64,000 nucleotides of DNA from Bacillus canaveralius (lineage in GTDB: Bacteria > Bacillota > Bacilli > Bacillales > Cytobacillaceae), in assembly GCF_002860125.1 (NCBI RefSeq), contig NZ_PGVA01000011.1, positions 1 through 64,000 on the forward strand. The letters are read 5' to 3'. Position 1 is the first letter of the stretch; each line of letters begins with the position of its first letter. This document shows positions 18,403-31,104 of the stretch, piece by piece. The position numbers and the translations under genes were made by a program. The notes below the pieces were generated by a model. That model had not been told where the DNA came from. It saw only the letters and a program-made list of their open reading frames with translations, and did no database searches.

Positions 18403-18801
18403 TTACCAAACGTATGCTAATACTTCGCCGCCAACTTGCTTAGCGCGAGCTTCTTTGTCAGTTAAAACACCTTGAGAAGTTGAAACAAGTGCGATACCAA
18501 GACCGTTCAGTACGCGGGGGACTTCGGTTGATTTTGCGTATACGCGAAGTCCAGGCTTGCTGATACGTTTTAAACCAGTGATAACACGCTCGTTGCTTGC
18601 ACCGTACTTTAAGAAGATACGGATGATACCTTGTTTGTTGTCTTCGATAAACTCTACATCACGAACGAAGCCTTCACGCTTCAAAATCTCAGCGATTTCT
18701 TTTTTGATGTTAGAAGCAGGTACTTCTAATTTTTCGTGACGTACCATATTCGCATTACGAATACGTGTAAGCAAATCTGCAATTGGATCTGTCATGACCA
18801 T
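18403..18801 (-). CDS. rpsH: Ribosomal protein S8
   Basis: 132 residues. It starts [19 protein letters not shown], as in B. subtilis, and has the C-terminal [20 protein letters not shown] rRNA-binding motif. S8 is a translational repressor of the spc operon in E. coli; whether that holds here is unknown. Confidence 0.98.
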   Translation of the reverse strand: MVMTDPIADLLTRIRNANMVRHEKLEVPASNIKKEIAEILKREGFVRDVEFIEDNKQGIIRIFLKYGASNERVITGLKRISKPGLRVYAKSTEVPRVLNGLGIALVSTSQGVLTDKEARAKQVGGEVLAYVW

Positions 18802-18830
18802 TGTTTTTACCTCCTTCCCAGACTTGGGTT

Positions 18831-19569
<739 letters not shown>

Positions 19570-19595
19570 TTCATTGTACCTCCCTTCTTAATAAA

Positions 19596-19907
19596 CTATT
19601 TATCTAAAAATTCACCAGATTTTTTCGCAATGCGGACTTTTTTGCCGTCAACCTCTTTGAATCCAACACGGGTTGGTTCTCCGGATTTAGGATCGATAGG
19701 CATTACGTTTGATACATGAATAGGTGCCTCCAGGCTGATAATTCCGCCTTGCGGATTGACTTGAGAAGGTTTTGAGTGCTTCTTCACAACATTAATTCCT
19801 TCTACAAGTACTCGGCTTTGCTTTGGAAAAGCTGCCAGGATAGTTCCTGTTTTGCCTTTATCTTTGCCTGAGATGACCATAACTTTGTCACCTTTTTTCA
19901 CATGCAT
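19596..19907 (-). CDS. rplX: Ribosomal protein L24
   Basis: 103 residues with a KOW motif near the N-terminus ([18 protein letters not shown]). The start at 19907 has AAGGAGGT 7 bases upstream; a GTG three codons earlier lies inside that SD and is rejected. It is an assembly initiator for the 50S subunit. Confidence 0.97.
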   Translation of the reverse strand: MHVKKGDKVMVISGKDKGKTGTILAAFPKQSRVLVEGINVVKKHSKPSQVNPQGGIISLEAPIHVSNVMPIDPKSGEPTRVGFKEVDGKKVRIAKKSGEFLDK

Positions 19908-19941
19908 CTGTCGCACCTCCTTAAAGGCATTGAAATTTAAA

Positions 19942-20331
<390 letters not shown>

Positions 20332-20349
20332 TCAACATACTCCGAACAA

Positions 20350-20613
20350 TTAAATAATTACGGCTTTTTCTACTATTTCTATTAAGCGGAAGCGCTTAGT
20401 TGCAGAAAGTGGACGAGTTTCCATAATACGGACTACATCGCCAATTTTCGCTTCATTTTGCTCATCATGAGCTTTGAATTTCTTAGAGTATTTAACGCGT
20501 TTACCGTATAAAGAATGCTTTTTATGTGTTTCAACAAGAACAGATACGGTTTTATCCATCTTGTCTGAAACAACGCGCCCTGTGTAAACTTTGCGTTGGT
20601 TGCGTTCACTCAT
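20350..20613 (-). CDS. rpsQ: Ribosomal protein S17
   Basis: 87 residues, OB fold. It starts [20 protein letters not shown] and carries the typical [13 protein letters not shown]. It is the last gene of the S10 part of the cluster, 24 bases after rpmC. Confidence 0.98.
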   Translation of the reverse strand: MSERNQRKVYTGRVVSDKMDKTVSVLVETHKKHSLYGKRVKYSKKFKAHDEQNEAKIGDVVRIMETRPLSATKRFRLIEIVEKAVII

Positions 20614-20637
20614 TGTGCGAACCTCCTCTCAGGTTTT

Positions 20638-21923
<1,286 letters not shown>

Positions 21924-22265
21924 TTATCCCTCCTTCTTTTCTGATAAAACGATAGTGATATGACTAGTGCGTTTGTTAATTGCGCTTGCACGGCCCATTG
22001 CACGAGGACGGAAACGTTTCAATGTTGGTCCTTCGTCTACATAAGCTTGTTCTACGATCAGGTTGTTTATATCCAGTTCATAGTTATGCTCTGCGTTGGC
22101 AGCAGCTGATTTTAATACCTTTTCAACGATCAGTGAAGCAGCTTTTGGAGTGTGGTTTAAAATTGCAACCGCTTCTCCCACTTGCTTTCCTCGAATTAAA
22201 TCTACGACTAAACGAGCTTTACGAGGAGCAATACGAACTGTTCTTGCAACAGCTTTTGCTTGCAT
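21924..22265 (-). CDS. rplV: Ribosomal protein L22
   Basis: 113 residues. It starts [20 protein letters not shown], and the beta-hairpin [20 protein letters not shown] lines the exit tunnel, the site of macrolide-resistance changes elsewhere. The sequence looks wild type. Confidence 0.98.
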   Translation of the reverse strand: MQAKAVARTVRIAPRKARLVVDLIRGKQVGEAVAILNHTPKAASLIVEKVLKSAAANAEHNYELDINNLIVEQAYVDEGPTLKRFRPRAMGRASAINKRTSHITIVLSEKKEG

Positions 22266-22283
22266 CTGAATGCCCTCCTCTCA

Positions 22284-22562
22284 TTAACGTCTTGTTTTCT
22301 TATCGTCACTTGCATGGCCTTTATAAGTACGAGATGGAGCGAATTCTCCAAGCTTGTGACCTACCATGTCTTCAGTGATGTATACAGGCACATGTTTGCG
22401 ACCGTCATAAACAGCAACAGTGTGTCCGATGAATTGCGGGAAGATCGTAGAACGGCGAGACCAAGTTTTTACAACTTGCTTGCCTTCAGTCTCATTTAAC
22501 TTTTCGATCTTGTTAATTAAATGCTCATCAACAAAAGGTCCTTTTTTTAAGCTGCGACCCAT
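22284..22562 (-). CDS. rpsS: Ribosomal protein S19
   Basis: 92 residues. It starts [20 protein letters not shown] and ends in the basic [15 protein letters not shown]. It is part of the 30S head with S13. The SD is GGGAGGTTCACCC. Confidence 0.98.
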   Translation of the reverse strand: MGRSLKKGPFVDEHLINKIEKLNETEGKQVVKTWSRRSTIFPQFIGHTVAVYDGRKHVPVYITEDMVGHKLGEFAPSRTYKGHASDDKKTRR

Positions 22563-22622
22563 GGGTGAACCTCCCTTCGTGATTGTGCTACGGCTCTATG
22601 TGTGAACCGTAGTTCAATCCCG

Positions 22623-23474
<852 letters not shown>

Positions 23475-23483
23475 TTAAAAATA

Positions 23484-23768
23484 TTAAGCCTCAAAAATTT
23501 CAATTTCTTTGCTGTCTTCAGTTAGTTTCACAATAGCTTTGCGACGTTTGTTTGTATAGCCGCCAAATTTACCCATGCGCTTGAATTTACCTTTGTAGTT
23601 CATGATGTTGACTTTCTCAACTTTCACATCAAAGATTTCTTGAACAGCGTCTTTAACTTGGGTTTTGTTCGCTCTAACATCGACTTCGAATGTGTATTTC
23701 TTCTCAGCCATGGCATCAGAAGAAGCTTCAGTGATTACGGGGCGCTTAATGATTTCTCGTGCATCCAT
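23484..23768 (-). CDS. rplW: Ribosomal protein L23
   Basis: 94 residues at the exit tunnel, the docking site for trigger factor and SRP. It starts [20 protein letters not shown] and has [19 protein letters not shown]. Its start shares a base with the rplD stop (TAATG), so translation is coupled. Confidence 0.98.
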   Translation of the reverse strand: MDAREIIKRPVITEASSDAMAEKKYTFEVDVRANKTQVKDAVQEIFDVKVEKVNIMNYKGKFKRMGKFGGYTNKRRKAIVKLTEDSKEIEIFEA

Positions 23769-24391
23769 TATGCAAGCACCTCCTCTACTTTTTCAACCGC
23801 TGCTTTCGTCATGATTAACTTATCATGATTCAAAACATCTAAAACGTTGATTCCAGAAGCAGTTACAACAGTTACACCAGGGATGTTGCGAGCAGATAAT
23901 GCTACGTTCTCATCGAGGTCAGCTGTAACGATAAGCGCTTTTGATTCAACTGAAAGACCTTTAAGGAGTCCTTTGAAGTCTTTTGTTTTTGGTGCTTCGA
24001 AAGCAAGGTTTTCTAATACTAGGATATTTTCATCTATCACTTTAGAAGATAGTGCAGATTTAATCGCTAAACGACGTACTTTTTTCGGTAGTTTGTAGCT
24101 GTAGCTGCGTGGAACAGGTCCAAATACAGTACCACCGCCGCGCCATTGTGGAGAACGGATCGATCCTTGACGTGCACGTCCAGTTCCTTTTTGGCGCCAT
24201 GGCTTGCGTCCGCCGCCGGCTACTTCAGAACGAATTTTAGTTTTATGAGTTCCTTGACGCAATGATGCTCTTTGCATGATCACAGCTTCAAACAACACAT
24301 GGTTATTAGGCTCGATGCCAAATACAGATTCATTAAGCTCGATTTCACCAACTTGTGATCCGTCTTGGCTGTATAATGCTACTTTAGGCAT
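23768..24391 (-). CDS. rplD: Ribosomal protein L4
   Basis: 207 residues. The extended loop [19 protein letters not shown] reaches into the exit tunnel. In E. coli L4 represses the S10 operon through its leader; that mechanism is not established in Bacillus. The SD is AGGAGG, and the gap to rplC is 27 bases. Confidence 0.98.
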   Translation of the reverse strand: MPKVALYSQDGSQVGEIELNESVFGIEPNNHVLFEAVIMQRASLRQGTHKTKIRSEVAGGGRKPWRQKGTGRARQGSIRSPQWRGGGTVFGPVPRSYSYKLPKKVRRLAIKSALSSKVIDENILVLENLAFEAPKTKDFKGLLKGLSVESKALIVTADLDENVALSARNIPGVTVVTASGINVLDVLNHDKLIMTKAAVEKVEEVLA

Positions 24392-24418
24392 TTTGTTTCC
24401 TCCTTTCCTGTGAAGATA

Positions 24419-25045
24419 TTATGCTTTTACCGCAGTTTTGATCTTAAGCAATGCTTTTCTGGCTCCAGGTACGTTACCTTTCACTAAAAGCAAGTTGCGC
24501 TCAGCGTCAACCTTAACGATTTCAAGGTTTTGTACAGTGATTTGCTCTCCGCCCATACGTCCAGGTAATGCTTTACCTTTGAATACACGGTTTGGAGCAA
24601 CAGGTCCCATTGAACCAGGGCGACGGTGATAACGAGATCCGTGTGCCATTGGTCCGCGAGATTGTCCATGGCGCTTAATTGAACCCTGGAAACCTTTACC
24701 TTTTGAGATACCAGTTACATCAACTGTATCGCCTTCTGCAAAAATATCAACTTTGACTTCTTGACCAACTTCATACTCTGCTAAGTTAACTCCGCGTAAT
24801 TCACGAACGAAGCGCTTAGGAGCAGTATTCGCTTTTGCAACATGTCCTTTTTCAGGTTTGTTGGAAAGCTTTTCGCGCTTGTCTTCAAAACCTAGTTGAA
24901 CCGCTTCATAGCCGTCAGTTTCAACTGATTTCTTTTGAAGAATAACGTTCGCTCCCGCTTCAACAACTGTTACCGGAATAAGGTCCCCGTTTTCAGCAAA
25001 CACTTGAGTCATACCAATCTTTCTTCCTAAGATTCCTTTGGTCAT
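24419..25045 (-). CDS. rplC: Ribosomal protein L3
   Basis: 208 residues. It starts [20 protein letters not shown], and the central loop [20 protein letters not shown] approaches the peptidyl-transferase centre. The start at 25045 is set by AGGAGGTG 8 bases upstream; a GTG three codons earlier lies inside the SD. Confidence 0.97.
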   Translation of the reverse strand: MTKGILGRKIGMTQVFAENGDLIPVTVVEAGANVILQKKSVETDGYEAVQLGFEDKREKLSNKPEKGHVAKANTAPKRFVRELRGVNLAEYEVGQEVKVDIFAEGDTVDVTGISKGKGFQGSIKRHGQSRGPMAHGSRYHRRPGSMGPVAPNRVFKGKALPGRMGGEQITVQNLEIVKVDAERNLLLVKGNVPGARKALLKIKTAVKA

Positions 25046-25084
25046 TTCAGTCACACCTCCTAAATAATTGTGTGGTTTATTTCA

Positions 25085-25417
<333 letters not shown>

Positions 25418-25434
25418 TTAAAATAGACATTCTC

Positions 25435-25495
25435 CGTGGAAATTTCCCACACACTCGCCATGGCAAAGCGGCCGGGTGTGTCAGCAACCTTCCAC
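25435..25495 (-). other. S10 operon leader hairpin
   Basis: In the untranslated leader, GTGGAA/TTCCAC (25490-25495 with 25435-25440) encloses ACACAC/GTGTGT (25476-25481 with 25449-25454) and a GCCATGGC palindrome. The sequence around it resembles the B. subtilis S10 leader as I remember it. A regulatory role is not established. Confidence 0.55.
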
Positions 25496-25524
25496 ATCAT
25501 CGCAGTCAAAGACCAACATTGTCT

Positions 25525-25553
25525 ATTATACAGAAATCATAAAGCAAACGCAA
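25525..25553 (-). promoter_or_regulatory. S10 operon promoter, proximal
   Basis: Minus strand: -35 TTGCGT (25548-25553), a 17-base spacer and -10 TATAAT (25525-25530), giving a leader of about 125 bases. It matches the position of the mapped B. subtilis S10 promoter. Confidence 0.8.
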
Positions 25554-25591
25554 GCTGTTCTTTGAATTCTTTATGTTTCACACACTTTTTT

Positions 25592-25620
25592 ATTATAGCG
25601 ATGTCCGTACCTCTTTTCAA
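25592..25620 (-). promoter_or_regulatory. S10 operon promoter, distal
   Basis: Minus strand: -35 TTGAAA (25615-25620), a 17-base spacer and -10 TATAAT (25592-25597). It would make the S10 operon tandem-promoted. The rest of 25621-25762 is AT-rich, and I see no gene in it. Confidence 0.65.
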
Positions 25621-25762
25621 GAGATTCCTTGTTTCCAATAATTTTTCCTGATATGGAGATTCTGCAATGTAAAAATCCCGCTGAAATTTCCAGGATGATT
25701 TAAGGGAAACGGTAAAATAATATTTTTTATGTGTTGCAAATATAGTGGATACATTCTAGTTA

Positions 25763-25793
25763 AAAACAAAAATCAGGCCTGGTGGCCCGATTT
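25763..25793 (-). terminator. Terminator of the cys/siroheme operon
   Basis: Minus strand: AAATCGGGCC (25784-25793) pairs with GGCCTGATTT (25770-25779; two G-T pairs), with a 4-base loop and then a T-rich run. It lies about 80 bases beyond the sirB stop. Confidence 0.8.
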
Positions 25794-25871
25794 CAATCTT
25801 GCTTACTCCGAATCTTTTATCTTCTATTATATATATCTTAACAGCTCGTTTCCTTTTTGCTCCTGTTCGCC

Positions 25872-26600
25872 CTAGAGTTGATAGGCACGCTCGTGTAATA
25901 TACTTTCTATATGAGGATGGTATCCCAAGTAATTGCTTAAAATATATTGTTTATAATCATTTTGACTATGATTTTTAATCGTATTTTCAATTGTTTTCAT
26001 CAAAATTCCTGTGAACAACAAATAGGGAATGACAAAAACTTTACTGAAGGGACTTTCAGCTGCGATTTTCAGTCCTTCTTCCAGACCAGGATCGGCAGCT
26101 GTTAAGTAGCACGTATCGACTCGTCTTATGCCACTGCGTTGTTTCAGCAGCTTGGCAATGTCGCCTAGATCCCGCTTAACATCAGGATCTGAACTTCCTC
26201 TTCCTATTATCAGGACCATGGAGTCATCGGTAAGGGGCTCGTTTGTTTCTTCAATGCGTTCGATCAAGGTTTCAACCATTTTTGGATGGACGCCAATTGG
26301 GCGCCCGTAGTTCAACTGCACTTCAGGAAACTGGGAAGCTATTCTATTTAGCTCATTGGGAATATCTTCTTTAGCATGAACGGCCGTCAGCAGTAATACT
26401 GGGACTGCTGCGATTTTCGTTGCCCCTTGTTCAATGCAGCGTTTGTACGCTTCCGCAATATTCGGCTGCGCAAGTTCAAGGAAGCAAAACTCGTTTATCG
26501 GTGCCGGGCTTTCTGTCATCGTTTTTTCAATGAAAGCGACTGCTTGTTGTTGTGCTGCCGGAACCCGGCTTCCATGGCAAATATATAAAATAGCTTCCAT
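25872..26600 (-). CDS. sirB: SirB, sirohydrochlorin ferrochelatase (CbiX family)
   Basis: A 242-residue enzyme that inserts Fe2+ into sirohydrochlorin, the last step of siroheme synthesis. It has two related half-domains: His9 in ICHGSR and His75 in AVHAKEDIP are the expected metal-site residues, and a second IGRGSSDP motif opens the C-terminal half. It is coupled to cobA through a TAATG overlap. It is last in the operon, and no precorrin-2 dehydrogenase (YlnF/SirC) follows before the terminator. A cobaltochelatase function cannot be excluded from sequence alone, but siroheme is favoured by the context. Confidence 0.88.
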   Translation of the reverse strand: MEAILYICHGSRVPAAQQQAVAFIEKTMTESPAPINEFCFLELAQPNIAEAYKRCIEQGATKIAAVPVLLLTAVHAKEDIPNELNRIASQFPEVQLNYGRPIGVHPKMVETLIERIEETNEPLTDDSMVLIIGRGSSDPDVKRDLGDIAKLLKQRSGIRRVDTCYLTAADPGLEEGLKIAAESPFSKVFVIPYLLFTGILMKTIENTIKNHSQNDYKQYILSNYLGYHPHIESILHERAYQL

Positions 26601-27385
26601 TAATATGCCTCGCTTGCAAACAGGCTTTCTTTTATTTGTTTATTTTCAAACCAATTGATTTTGTCGCGCATATTAACAACATCTCCGACAATGATCATGC
26701 AAGGATTTTCTACTTTCCCCTTAAGAGCGGCCTGCACTACGTCACCAAGTGTAGTGACGACAGTTTTTTGTGCATGTAATGTCCCCCAGTTAATAAGCGC
26801 GACCGGTGTATCTTCCCGTTTCCCATAGTGGAGAAGTTTCTCTCTTATATAAGGAAGGTTTTTGACACCCATATAGATTGCAAGCGTATCGATCCCTTTC
26901 GCGAGAAGCTCCCACTTGATGTTGTCATCTTCGCCTTTCTTCCGATGTCCGGTAACAATCGCAAAGGATGAACTGTGGTCCCGGTGCGTTACGGGGATGC
27001 CGGCATACGCCGGTGCTGCGATTCCTGCTGTGATACCGGGAACAATTTCGAACTCGACGCCGTTTGCAGCAAGCACTTCCGCTTCCTCTCCTCCCCTGCC
27101 AAACACGAACGGATCGCCGCCTTTTAAACGGGTTACGACTTTTCCCTTCTTGGCATGCTTAACGAGAAAATGGTTAATCGTTTCCTGTCGCAGCGAATGA
27201 TAGTTCGGAAGTTTCCCGCAATAAATCAGCTCTGCTGTCGGCTTTGCATACTGCAGCATCTCAGCATTTACCAGTCGGTCATACAGAATCACATCCGCTT
27301 CTTTAATGCTGTTCAATCCTTTTACCGTGATTAACTCCGGGTCTCCAGGACCGGCCCCTACCAGATAGACTTTCCCCGATTGCAT
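26600..27385 (-). CDS. cobA: Uroporphyrinogen-III C-methyltransferase (SUMT)
   Basis: A 261-residue SAM-dependent enzyme making precorrin-2 from uroporphyrinogen III. It has the N-terminal YLVGAGPGDPELIT motif, LKGGDPFVFGRGGEE, and the conserved GIPVTHRD. The start at 27385 (MQSGKVYLVG) has GGGGTG 6 bases upstream. It is monofunctional, with no fused HemD or CysG domain. It lies in the sulfate operon to supply siroheme for the sulfite reductase two genes upstream. The B. subtilis counterpart is ylnD (sumT). Confidence 0.93.
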   Translation of the reverse strand: MQSGKVYLVGAGPGDPELITVKGLNSIKEADVILYDRLVNAEMLQYAKPTAELIYCGKLPNYHSLRQETINHFLVKHAKKGKVVTRLKGGDPFVFGRGGEEAEVLAANGVEFEIVPGITAGIAAPAYAGIPVTHRDHSSSFAIVTGHRKKGEDDNIKWELLAKGIDTLAIYMGVKNLPYIREKLLHYGKREDTPVALINWGTLHAQKTVVTTLGDVVQAALKGKVENPCMIIVGDVVNMRDKINWFENKQIKESLFASEAY

Positions 27386-27403
27386 GTACCTCACCCCTCA
27401 TCA

Positions 27404-27619
27404 TTAAAGAATTGTTTCAAATCGCGATAATACAAAACCGTTGCCGTTGCGGATTTTTTTCTTTTCATATAGAGAAACGTCGTTGACTTCCCTTTCCTTT
27501 AAAAAATGCTTCTCCAGTTCAACATCGACAAGGCGAAAGGCCGCTTCATCATTTTCAGCTGCAATGATGACATGGGTCACCTCTTGATCGATCGTTACTT
27601 CAAATCGGTATAGATTCAT
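27404..27619 (-). CDS. Small conserved protein, probably DUF3906 family
   Basis: A 71-residue protein starting MNLYRFEVTIDQEVTHVIIA and containing VDVELEKHFLKEREVNDVSL. I recognise it as the small DUF3906-type protein found with sulfite reductase genes, but am only fairly sure of the name. It is predicted to be alpha/beta, soluble and without Cys, so it is not a ferredoxin. It sits between the sulfite reductase and cobA, spaced 20 bases from each, so it is cotranscribed. Its function is unknown; a role with the reductase or siroheme is a guess from position. Confidence 0.7.
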   Translation of the reverse strand: MNLYRFEVTIDQEVTHVIIAAENDEAAFRLVDVELEKHFLKEREVNDVSLYEKKKIRNGNGFVLSRFETIL

Positions 27620-27639
27620 GTTTACGTCACCTTTCTTTA

Positions 27640-29259
27640 TTAAACAGCGACACTGCCAATTATGACGTTTAAGCGCTCCTGCAATGGCTCCGTCCCGATT
27701 CGCTCAACATAATCGAAAAACGATTCACCTGCTATTTTTGTATCTTTAAAATAGATTAAAATCTCTTTAAGAACAAAATCGAGCTGATTTGCTTCCACTT
27801 TTCCCTTTAGTTTAGCGTTTAATTTACCGCCGTTATCAAGCGTGCCACCGACATAAATTTCAAAGGCTTCAACCATCACCTTATCTTTGTTCTTCATTTT
27901 AATACCCTGAAGCCCGATCTCGGCAATTTGCCGCTGTCCGCAAGAATTTGGGCAGCCGACCATGTGGATCCTTACCGGGACATCAAGTTCTACTTGCTTA
28001 TCCAACTGTTCGGCAATTCTTTTCATTCGCTCCTTCGTTTCAACAAGCGCAAGATTGCAATATTCTATACCGGTACAGGAAACGGCATAGCCGATAAACT
28101 TGCTCGGAGCGATCGGGAACTTTTTAAAAATTTCCTCGCTTTGAAGTGCTTCGACATGTTGATCGGGTATATTCGGAATAATGACATTTTGAGAGTTGCA
28201 GTTTCTAATTTCGCCATTTCCGTATTTTTTTGAAATTCGCGCTAATTCTAAAACTTCATCTGGAGTCAAGCGGCCCACAGGTACGTTTATACCGACATAG
28301 TTAAGCCCCGCCTGCTTTTGTTGATGAATTCCATAAAAGTAACCGGCATTCCATCCTTTTGTCGCATCTTCCCCTTTTTCAGGAAGCGGCCCGGTCAGTT
28401 CAATGAGCTTTTCCTTCAATTTTTCAGTGCCCCAATCGGCAACGAGAAATTTAAGACGGGCGCGGTGACGTTTTTCACGGTAACCGTAATCACGGAAAAT
28501 CGTTGTAATTGCTACCGCAACATCAAGTGTCCTGTCTCGGGTAACAAACACATCAAGGGTCTCAGCCAGAAAAGGAACAGCTGATAAACCTCCGCCCACC
28601 TTAACGTGAAAACCAGCAACTCTTTCCCCATTTAATTCTTTATAAGCCGGTATAAAAGACAAACAATTAATTTCCGCATTCGAAGCATTGTGCACATTTG
28701 AGCTGATCGACAGCTTGTATTTCCTTGGCAGATTTGAAAAATCCTCATTGAATTGGAAGTATTCATAGACTTCCTTCACGATGCTGCTCGTATCAAACAA
28801 TTCATTTGGATCGATTCCGGTCAGCGGATTACCGACAATATTTCTCGTAATATCCCCGCATGCACCTGCACTGGACAGCCCTACTTTGTCCAGCCTTGCG
28901 AATATATCGGGCATTTGTTCAATCGTCAGCCAGTGAAACTGGATCGCCTGCCTTGTCGTGACATCATAGACTCCCCGCCCGTAATCCTTCGCAATATTAG
29001 CAAGTGTAACAGTCTGGTCATAGGTTAACATCCCTGATGGAACACAAACACGCATCATGAAATAACCGTCTTCCTTAGGGCGCTGTAAGTATAATCCGGC
29101 CCATTTGAACATATCCCATTCTTCTGTTGGGATCGATGCGAAACCATGCTCGGCATAATAAGGGATATCATCATAAATCTTTAAGCCGTCTTTTTCGAGC
29201 TTCCTCGTTTCAGTCTTGTTGATTGCAGGATTGCCCGCCCAGAACTTTTCATAAGCCAT
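27640..29259 (-). CDS. Ferredoxin-dependent sulfite reductase (nitrite/sulfite reductase family)
   Basis: 539 residues with the tandem half-domain layout of siroheme reductases. The 4Fe-4S/siroheme ligands are Cys395 and Cys401 (CTGIEYC) and Cys436 and Cys440 (CPNSC). Siroheme-binding arginines are likely in TTRQAIQFHW and GACGDITRN. The family includes nitrite reductases, but the operon (APS reductase, sulfate permease, siroheme genes) points to sulfite to sulfide. It replaces the NADPH-dependent CysJI pair used by B. subtilis; no flavoprotein subunit is present, so reduced ferredoxin is the probable donor. Confidence 0.88.
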   Translation of the reverse strand: MAYEKFWAGNPAINKTETRKLEKDGLKIYDDIPYYAEHGFASIPTEEWDMFKWAGLYLQRPKEDGYFMMRVCVPSGMLTYDQTVTLANIAKDYGRGVYDVTTRQAIQFHWLTIEQMPDIFARLDKVGLSSAGACGDITRNIVGNPLTGIDPNELFDTSSIVKEVYEYFQFNEDFSNLPRKYKLSISSNVHNASNAEINCLSFIPAYKELNGERVAGFHVKVGGGLSAVPFLAETLDVFVTRDRTLDVAVAITTIFRDYGYREKRHRARLKFLVADWGTEKLKEKLIELTGPLPEKGEDATKGWNAGYFYGIHQQKQAGLNYVGINVPVGRLTPDEVLELARISKKYGNGEIRNCNSQNVIIPNIPDQHVEALQSEEIFKKFPIAPSKFIGYAVSCTGIEYCNLALVETKERMKRIAEQLDKQVELDVPVRIHMVGCPNSCGQRQIAEIGLQGIKMKNKDKVMVEAFEIYVGGTLDNGGKLNAKLKGKVEANQLDFVLKEILIYFKDTKIAGESFFDYVERIGTEPLQERLNVIIGSVAV

Positions 29260-29274
29260 TTCAATTCCCCCAGT

Positions 29275-29874
29275 TTATATAAATTTTTTTAATCTAAGAT
29301 AATCAATGATCTGTTCAACACTTTCTTCGACTGTATAAAGGTCTGTTTCAATTGTAATCTCAGGTTCAACCGGTTCCTGATAGGGAGAAGTTATCCCGGT
29401 AAAATCCCGGATAAGACCATCTCTCGCTTTTTGGTAAAGGCCTTTTGGATCGCGCCTTTCACATTCTTCAAGCGGGCATTTAATATATACTTCAATGAAC
29501 TCATCCTGTTCGAGAAGGCTTCTGACAAGCTGCCTGTCCTCTAGAAAAGGGGAAATAAAAGCCGTTAAAATCACGTGGCCGCTATCAATAAACAGCCTGG
29601 AAACTTCTCCTATCCTTCTAATATTTTCTTTTCGATCAAGGTCGCTAAAACCAAGATCCTTATTCAATCCATGACGGATGTTGTCACCATCTAACACATA
29701 GTTATTGATTCGCTGGTCAAAGAGCCTTTTCGCTACCTCATTGGCAACAGTCGATTTTCCTGATCCCGATAAGCCAGTAAACCAGATGACAAAACTGTGA
29801 TGACCGTTTTGCTCTCTTCTTAACTCTTTTGAAAGCGATAAATCATGCCAGGTGATATGTGAACTTTTACTCAA
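29275..29874 (-). CDS. cysC: Adenylylsulfate kinase
   Basis: A 199-residue enzyme converting APS to PAPS with ATP. It has the P-loop [20 protein letters not shown] and the PAPS-binding FISPF region. I place the start at TTG 29874: GGGGAGGA lies 7 bases upstream and the product then has normal length. The open frame continues 67 codons upstream into sat with no similarity. It ends 15 bases before the reductase gene. Confidence 0.93.
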   Translation of the reverse strand: MSKSSHITWHDLSLSKELRREQNGHHSFVIWFTGLSGSGKSTVANEVAKRLFDQRINNYVLDGDNIRHGLNKDLGFSDLDRKENIRRIGEVSRLFIDSGHVILTAFISPFLEDRQLVRSLLEQDEFIEVYIKCPLEECERRDPKGLYQKARDGLIRDFTGITSPYQEPVEPEITIETDLYTVEESVEQIIDYLRLKKFI

Positions 29875-29894
29875 AAATAATCCTCCCCGATCCG

Positions 29895-31043
29895 TTATGC
29901 TCTCACTGCATTTTCCTGTAATCCTGCAATTAACACTTCGACCACTTCTTTGCGGCTGAAGGTACTTGGAGGGGTTTCGCCATTTCGCAGCAACTCTCTT
30001 ACCTTTGTTCCCGAAAGAATGACATGGTCCGCGCTTGAGTGCGGGCATGTTTTCGCTGACGCCATATTTTCGCATTTAGAGCAATAAAAGCTGTGTTCAA
30101 AAAATAATAGGGTAATCCCCAGTTCTTCCTGATTAAATTCGCTGAAAATCTTCTGTGCATCATAAGTGCCATAATAATCGCCAACCCCGGCGTGATCACG
30201 GCCGACTATAAAATGGGTACAGCCATAATTTTTCCGGACGATTGCGTGGAACACCGCTTCACGCGGCCCTGCGTACCGCATCGCTGCTGGAAATACAGCC
30301 AGAAACACACGATCGAGCGGATAATAGTTTTCAAGTAAAATTTGATAGCTTTTCATTCTGACATCAGCGGGAATATCATCCGATTTTGTTTCACCAACGA
30401 GCGGATTTAAAAATAATCCATCAACCGTTTCGAGCGCCGTCTTTTGGATATATTCATGGGCCCTGTGGACGGGATTCCTCGTTTGAAATCCAACGACGGT
30501 TTTCCAGCCCTTATCCGCAAATATTTCTCTCGTTTCCTGCGGATCTAAGTAGAATGACTGAAAATCGTTCCGCTCGATCCGTTTTATAAGGGTAATCTGC
30601 CCGCCGATATAGACATCACCTCTTTGGAAAAGTTTGTTTACCCCTGGATGTTTAAGCTCTCGTGTCCGGTAGACAGATTGCGCTTCTTCATGCTTATCCG
30701 AATAATAGATATCGGAGATCGTCATGATTCCGTATGTCTCGTCCTTGCTGACCAGCCGCACTTCATCGCCGAGTGAAAGCTTGATTGCTTCTTGTTCCGT
30801 AACCGGCAGCGTAATGGGAATACTCCACACTGTACCATCCGAGAGGCGCATTCTATGTAAAACAGATTCGTAATCTTCCTTTCTCATAAACCCATCTAAC
30901 GGACTGTACGCGCCTGTACCAATCAATTCAAGATCACTTAATGCGATTCCATCCAGCTCAATCTGTTTGGCAATTTTTTTATAATCAAATGAAGGATTCC
31001 AGCGATTGATTAATGTTCCCCCATGCGGAAAGCTTAATGTCAT
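29895..31043 (-). CDS. sat: Sulfate adenylyltransferase (ATP sulfurylase)
   Basis: 382 residues, the same length as the B. subtilis enzyme, making APS from sulfate and ATP. The nucleotide-binding [11 protein letters not shown] is at 187-197, followed by [13 protein letters not shown] Cys cluster ([18 protein letters not shown]) in the C-terminal part is a likely zinc site. It belongs to the homo-oligomeric Sat type, not CysDN. It lies between cysP and cysC. Confidence 0.96.
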   Translation of the reverse strand: MTLSFPHGGTLINRWNPSFDYKKIAKQIELDGIALSDLELIGTGAYSPLDGFMRKEDYESVLHRMRLSDGTVWSIPITLPVTEQEAIKLSLGDEVRLVSKDETYGIMTISDIYYSDKHEEAQSVYRTRELKHPGVNKLFQRGDVYIGGQITLIKRIERNDFQSFYLDPQETREIFADKGWKTVVGFQTRNPVHRAHEYIQKTALETVDGLFLNPLVGETKSDDIPADVRMKSYQILLENYYPLDRVFLAVFPAAMRYAGPREAVFHAIVRKNYGCTHFIVGRDHAGVGDYYGTYDAQKIFSEFNQEELGITLLFFEHSFYCSKCENMASAKTCPHSSADHVILSGTKVRELLRNGETPPSTFSRKEVVEVLIAGLQENAVRA

Positions 31044-31104
31044 ATTAATTTCCTCCTGTCCTTTTCAAAATCAAGTATCCTTATAGGAAAAATAGGTTTT
31101 TCAG

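Noticed and set aside
29875-30075. N-terminal extension of cysC
   Set aside because: The open frame lies within sat and has no similarity to APS kinase; TTG 29874 with a strong SD gives the normal length.
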